Source: Bacteroidales bacterium UBA7569 (GTDB lineage: Bacteria; Bacteroidota; Bacteroidia; Bacteroidales; Paludibacteraceae). Taken from it: DNA of 63,743 nucleotides. The translations under genes and the position numbers were made by a program. The notes below the pieces were generated by a model. That model did not search any database. It was not told the DNA's origin and saw only the letters and a list, made by a program, of their open reading frames with translations. This document shows, piece by piece, positions 61,375 through 63,743 of the stretch; within the stretch, counting starts at the first letter, position 1; each line of letters opens with the position of its first letter. The stretch lies in the NCBI GenBank assembly GCA_002477945.1, contig DLLF01000004.1, positions 18,448 through 82,190 of the forward strand, given 5' to 3'.

Positions 61375-63306
61375 TTATTTATATCGTTTCTTGGCTTGTT
61401 CTTTGGCGTAAGCCTGTTGTTCGCGTTGCATCTTCTCCAACCGCGCAACAAACCCGCTTTTCTTCGGATTCTTGGCATTCTTTGCCTGTTTCGCTTCCAT
61501 CTGGCGGAGCAGTTTCTCATCGTTGATCGACCAACGGAATATATATGTCTGTACGATGGTGATAAGCAGAGAAACAAAGTAATAGTAACTCAATCCTGCG
61601 GCATAGTCGTTGAATACGAACATAAAGAAGATGGGCATAAGATACATCATCCACTTCATCATCTTCATCTCGCTGCCTCCCGACTGGGTCTGCATGTTCA
61701 GATAAGTGTACACGATGTTCGTAATGGTCATCAGCAAACAGAACAATGAGATGTGGTTGCCGAACGTTCCCGATATGATGGGGATATAGGTATCCCACGA
61801 TACGATGGCGTCGTAGGTCGATAAATCGTCTGCCCAGAAGAGCGATTGCCCGCGAAGTTCAATGGCGGTCGGGAAAAACCAGAACATTGCCATCAGCACG
61901 GGGAACTGGAACAGCATTGGCAAGCACCCTGCCATCGGGCTGACACCCGCTCTCTGATATAGTGCCATCGTGGCTTGCTGACGCTCCTGCATCTTTTCCG
62001 GCGGGAATTTCTCGTTGATTGCGTCCAACTGAGGCTTCAGCACACGCATCTTCGCCGACGAACGGTAAGACGTAAATGTGAATGGGAAGATGATCAACTT
62101 GATAACTATAGTCATCAGCAGAATGACTACACCGATATGCAATCCCCACGATGTGAACAGGTCAAACATCGGAATAACCAGTATCTTGTTGATCCATGCG
62201 ACAATCTTCCAACCTAGAGGCACCAACTCCTGCAAATGCAGCCGGTCGGCTTTGTCCACGTCCTTGTCGTATGCCTTTAACGTGTGGTAGTGGTTGGGAC
62301 CCAAGTATATACGCATGTCCGTCGTCTTGCTGCCCGTCGGGTCGAAGCCTATCACGGCTTTGGTGTCGTATTGTTTGATGTAGTCCGATGTTTTCGGCAT
62401 CACTTTGCTTTCCAACTGAGCCGAGGTGAACGCATCGTCAGGGATGATAACGGTCGAGAAGAACTGGTCTTTGTAGGCAATCCATTGCAGCCTGTTGTTG
62501 ATGGATTTCTGGTCATTCTTGCTCTCCGACAGGTTCTCGATGTCATTTCCTTTGAACATATACTGCAAGGTAGCGTAACGCTCCTCGAATTTACGCCCTT
62601 TCTCCTGCTGTCGGATCAGTTGGTGCCAATGCATCTCCATGCTCGTCATGTTCTGAGCCAGAATATCTTGCATACCCGCAGCGTGAATACTTGCCCGCAA
62701 CATATAGTCGTCTTTGGGCAGACGGTATTCATAGTCTATGTACGATTCTTCGCTCACCGACAGGCGCATACGAAGCAACTGGGTACCGTCTGCTTCCGTT
62801 TCTATGGCGTTGGGGACAAAATACAGGTTCTCCGTGTGAAGCACGCGGTTGTTGTTGGTAACCAATGTGAAACTCAGTGCCTGTTCCTGCCCTTCAAACA
62901 GACAAAGGTAATTGACGGTGTCTTTGTAAGTCTTGTATTTCTTCAGTTCGGCTTTGTGAAGAAATCCGCCCTTGTTGGCAAAGGTCAGACGCACCAACTC
63001 GTTCTCGATGGTGGTGTATCCGTCTTTGCCCGTTGCCGCAGGGGCAAACTCTCCGTATGCCAACTCTATCTGTTTGTGAAGCAGAACGCTGTCTTCTGTC
63101 GTGGTCGGCTGAACCAGACTCTCTGCGGCTCGCACCGCTTTTGCTTCTTGTATGGCGGCTTCTCGCTCCAATTGTTGGGAAAAGGCCACCGAGTCCCTGT
63201 AATGACGTTGTGCTTCCAGTTGTTCCTTGCTCGGACGATTGAACAAAGAGAATCCTACAAGGATAACGGCGATAAGTAGAAAGCCGATGAATGTATTCTT
63301 ATTCAT
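61375..63306 (-). CDS. yidC: Membrane protein insertase YidC
   Basis: Inserts proteins into the inner membrane with or without Sec. The 643-residue protein has the Bacteroidota N-terminal anchor (MNKNTFIGFLLIAVILVGFSLF), a large periplasmic domain (about 60-360) and then the conserved membrane core, including the PLAGCLPMLFQFPVLMAMF-type segment and a basic C-terminal tail (KRYK end). Its promoter is at 63393-63424. It is followed by the DUF2520 gene, so the two are likely co-transcribed. Confidence 0.95.
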   Translation of the reverse strand: MNKNTFIGFLLIAVILVGFSLFNRPSKEQLEAQRHYRDSVAFSQQLEREAAIQEAKAVRAAESLVQPTTTEDSVLLHKQIELAYGEFAPAATGKDGYTTIENELVRLTFANKGGFLHKAELKKYKTYKDTVNYLCLFEGQEQALSFTLVTNNNRVLHTENLYFVPNAIETEADGTQLLRMRLSVSEESYIDYEYRLPKDDYMLRASIHAAGMQDILAQNMTSMEMHWHQLIRQQEKGRKFEERYATLQYMFKGNDIENLSESKNDQKSINNRLQWIAYKDQFFSTVIIPDDAFTSAQLESKVMPKTSDYIKQYDTKAVIGFDPTGSKTTDMRIYLGPNHYHTLKAYDKDVDKADRLHLQELVPLGWKIVAWINKILVIPMFDLFTSWGLHIGVVILLMTIVIKLIIFPFTFTSYRSSAKMRVLKPQLDAINEKFPPEKMQERQQATMALYQRAGVSPMAGCLPMLFQFPVLMAMFWFFPTAIELRGQSLFWADDLSTYDAIVSWDTYIPIISGTFGNHISLFCLLMTITNIVYTYLNMQTQSGGSEMKMMKWMMYLMPIFFMFVFNDYAAGLSYYYFVSLLITIVQTYIFRWSINDEKLLRQMEAKQAKNAKNPKKSGFVARLEKMQREQQAYAKEQAKKRYK

Positions 63307-63392
63307 TGATAGATAAGTGTTTTCTGTTTAATAATGTTCTGTGCCTCCGTTCGCCTCATGCCTATGCAGGGAAAAGCGCAAACAAAGTGGCG

Positions 63393-63424
63393 CAAAGTTA
63401 CAAAATACTTGCGACATACCCAAA
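63393..63424 (-). promoter_or_regulatory. yidC promoter
   Basis: On the minus strand: TTTG (63421-63424), 20 bp, TAACTTTG (63393-63400). The -33 box lies inside the first unit of an 11-nt array, so the array itself carries promoter sequence. Confidence 0.8.
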
Positions 63425-63462
63425 TACCTCCCGAATATCGCCCAAATGCCTCCCGAATATCA
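63419..63462. repeat. 11-nt periodic array overlapping the yidC promoter
   Basis: Four units at exact 11-nt spacing: CCAAATACCTC, CCGAATATCGC, CCAAATGCCTC and CCGAATATCAC. The unit is different from CGACCCCTCAA, and alternate units are more alike than neighbours, giving a 22-nt super-period. Confidence 0.88.
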
Positions 63463-63502
63463 CCCTGTGTATCACGGCAGCCGCTTGCCCCATCCACCCT
63501 CT

Positions 63503-63538
63503 CCGTCCCATTAGTCTTATTTGTCTTATTAACCCGTT
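63503..63538. repeat. 9-nt periodic array, four units
   Basis: CCGTCCCAT, TAGTCTTAT, TTGTCTTAT and one diverged unit. On the minus strand these match the ATNGGNCNA consensus only loosely (AAGAC in place of GGNC). Confidence 0.7.
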
Positions 63539-63580
63539 GGCGGAATTAAATCAAACTATGCGTGCCAGCAGGTTTGTCAC

Positions 63581-63708
63581 TTCCGGCATTGTGTCGGGTG
63601 TCAAAAATGGAGCGAGAATTTCGGTCCGCGGAGATACTGTTTGAGCGTAGCGAGTTGTGTCTCCGCCGAAATTCGAGTGACTTATATTTTTGGCAACGCC
63701 CGACACAA
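63581..63708. repeat. Four-helix palindromic element of about 120 nt
   Basis: Four nested helices are visible. They are 63589-63598/63699-63708 (10 bp), 63602-63608/63686-63692 (7 bp), 63616-63624/63666-63674 (9 bp) and 63629-63637/63657-63665 (9 bp, one wobble), with a 19-nt loop. Thirty-five base pairs form one long foldback. The first 22 bases match 59095-59116 exactly. Confidence 0.85.
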
Positions 63709-63743
63709 ATCACTCTGTAGGTTAAGGCTGCTTATAGCCCCCT

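Larger units (their letters stand above)
63307..63743. other. yidC upstream region
   Basis: About 440 bp to the window edge. It holds the yidC promoter, an 11-nt array, a 9-nt array and a large palindromic element. No gene is supported; the frames here are made by repeats. Confidence 0.7.

Noticed and set aside
1..63743. tRNA, rRNA or transposase genes
   Set aside because: No T-arm or anticodon pattern, rRNA core, or DDE/serine recombinase motif was recognised in any gap or frame by eye.

Overview
The window looks like part of a Bacteroidales chromosome (Bacteroidota, anaerobic, gut-type). The evidence is threefold. Promoters have the Bacteroidota form: a TTTG or TTG near -33, 19-21 bp, then TAnnTTTG. 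Many secreted proteins and lipoproteins are present, several ending in type IX secretion (T9SS) C-terminal sorting domains. The gene content also fits: a bacterial V-type ATPase with a DUF2764 subunit, anaerobic NrdD/NrdG, CotH kinases and glycan-active enzymes. No tRNA, rRNA, CRISPR array, transposase or SusC/SusD pair was seen.

Layout. 0-3.5 kb: a four-gene preQ0/preQ1 operon (queF-queC-queD-queE) followed by a secreted carboxypeptidase-regulatory-domain protein. 3.8-7.2 kb: metK, with a roughly 220-nt leader carrying a SAM-II-like aptamer candidate, divergent from amn and holA; the two promoters lie back to back. 7.2-12.6 kb: a MuiA-like protein and several small lipoproteins or exported proteins of unknown function. 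13.3-17.3 kb: an Lrp/AsnC regulator, trpS, and an S1/P1 nuclease - small exported protein - FadL/TodX porin cluster joined by stop/start overlaps. 17.7-25.4 kb: the V-ATPase operon (E, DUF2764, A, B, D, I, K). 25.7-28.7 kb: a DpnII/MboI-type (GATC) restriction-modification operon with an unrecognised extra gene between the nuclease and the second methylase.

28.9-48.4 kb is a surface and secretion region: two CotH kinases, an OmpA-domain protein, two giant IgGFc-binding-like T9SS proteins and a GH43 enzyme, then two ITINGG-repeat proteins, an Ig-like lipoprotein and a GH16 enzyme. 49.0-56.0 kb is a glycan operon: GH2, a DUF2264 (probably GH154) protein and a GH105-GH51 fusion. Together with the GH43 and GH16 enzymes this suggests attack on arabinogalactan-type glycans. 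56.1-58.8 kb: anaerobic nucleotide reductase (nrdD-nrdG). 59.3-63.3 kb: yidC, a DUF2520 oxidoreductase and a lipoprotein.

The main unexplained signal is in the gaps between genes. Two families of degenerate arrays recur: one with an exact 11-nt period (units such as CGACCCCTCAA, and other unit sequences with the same period) and one with a 9-nt period (consensus near ATNGGNCNA). They occur in many long intergenic regions, often side by side, sometimes with short GC-rich stem-loops. A roughly 120-nt four-helix palindrome lies near the right edge. Other points to note are the SAM-II-like metK leader and the extra gene in the GATC restriction operon.
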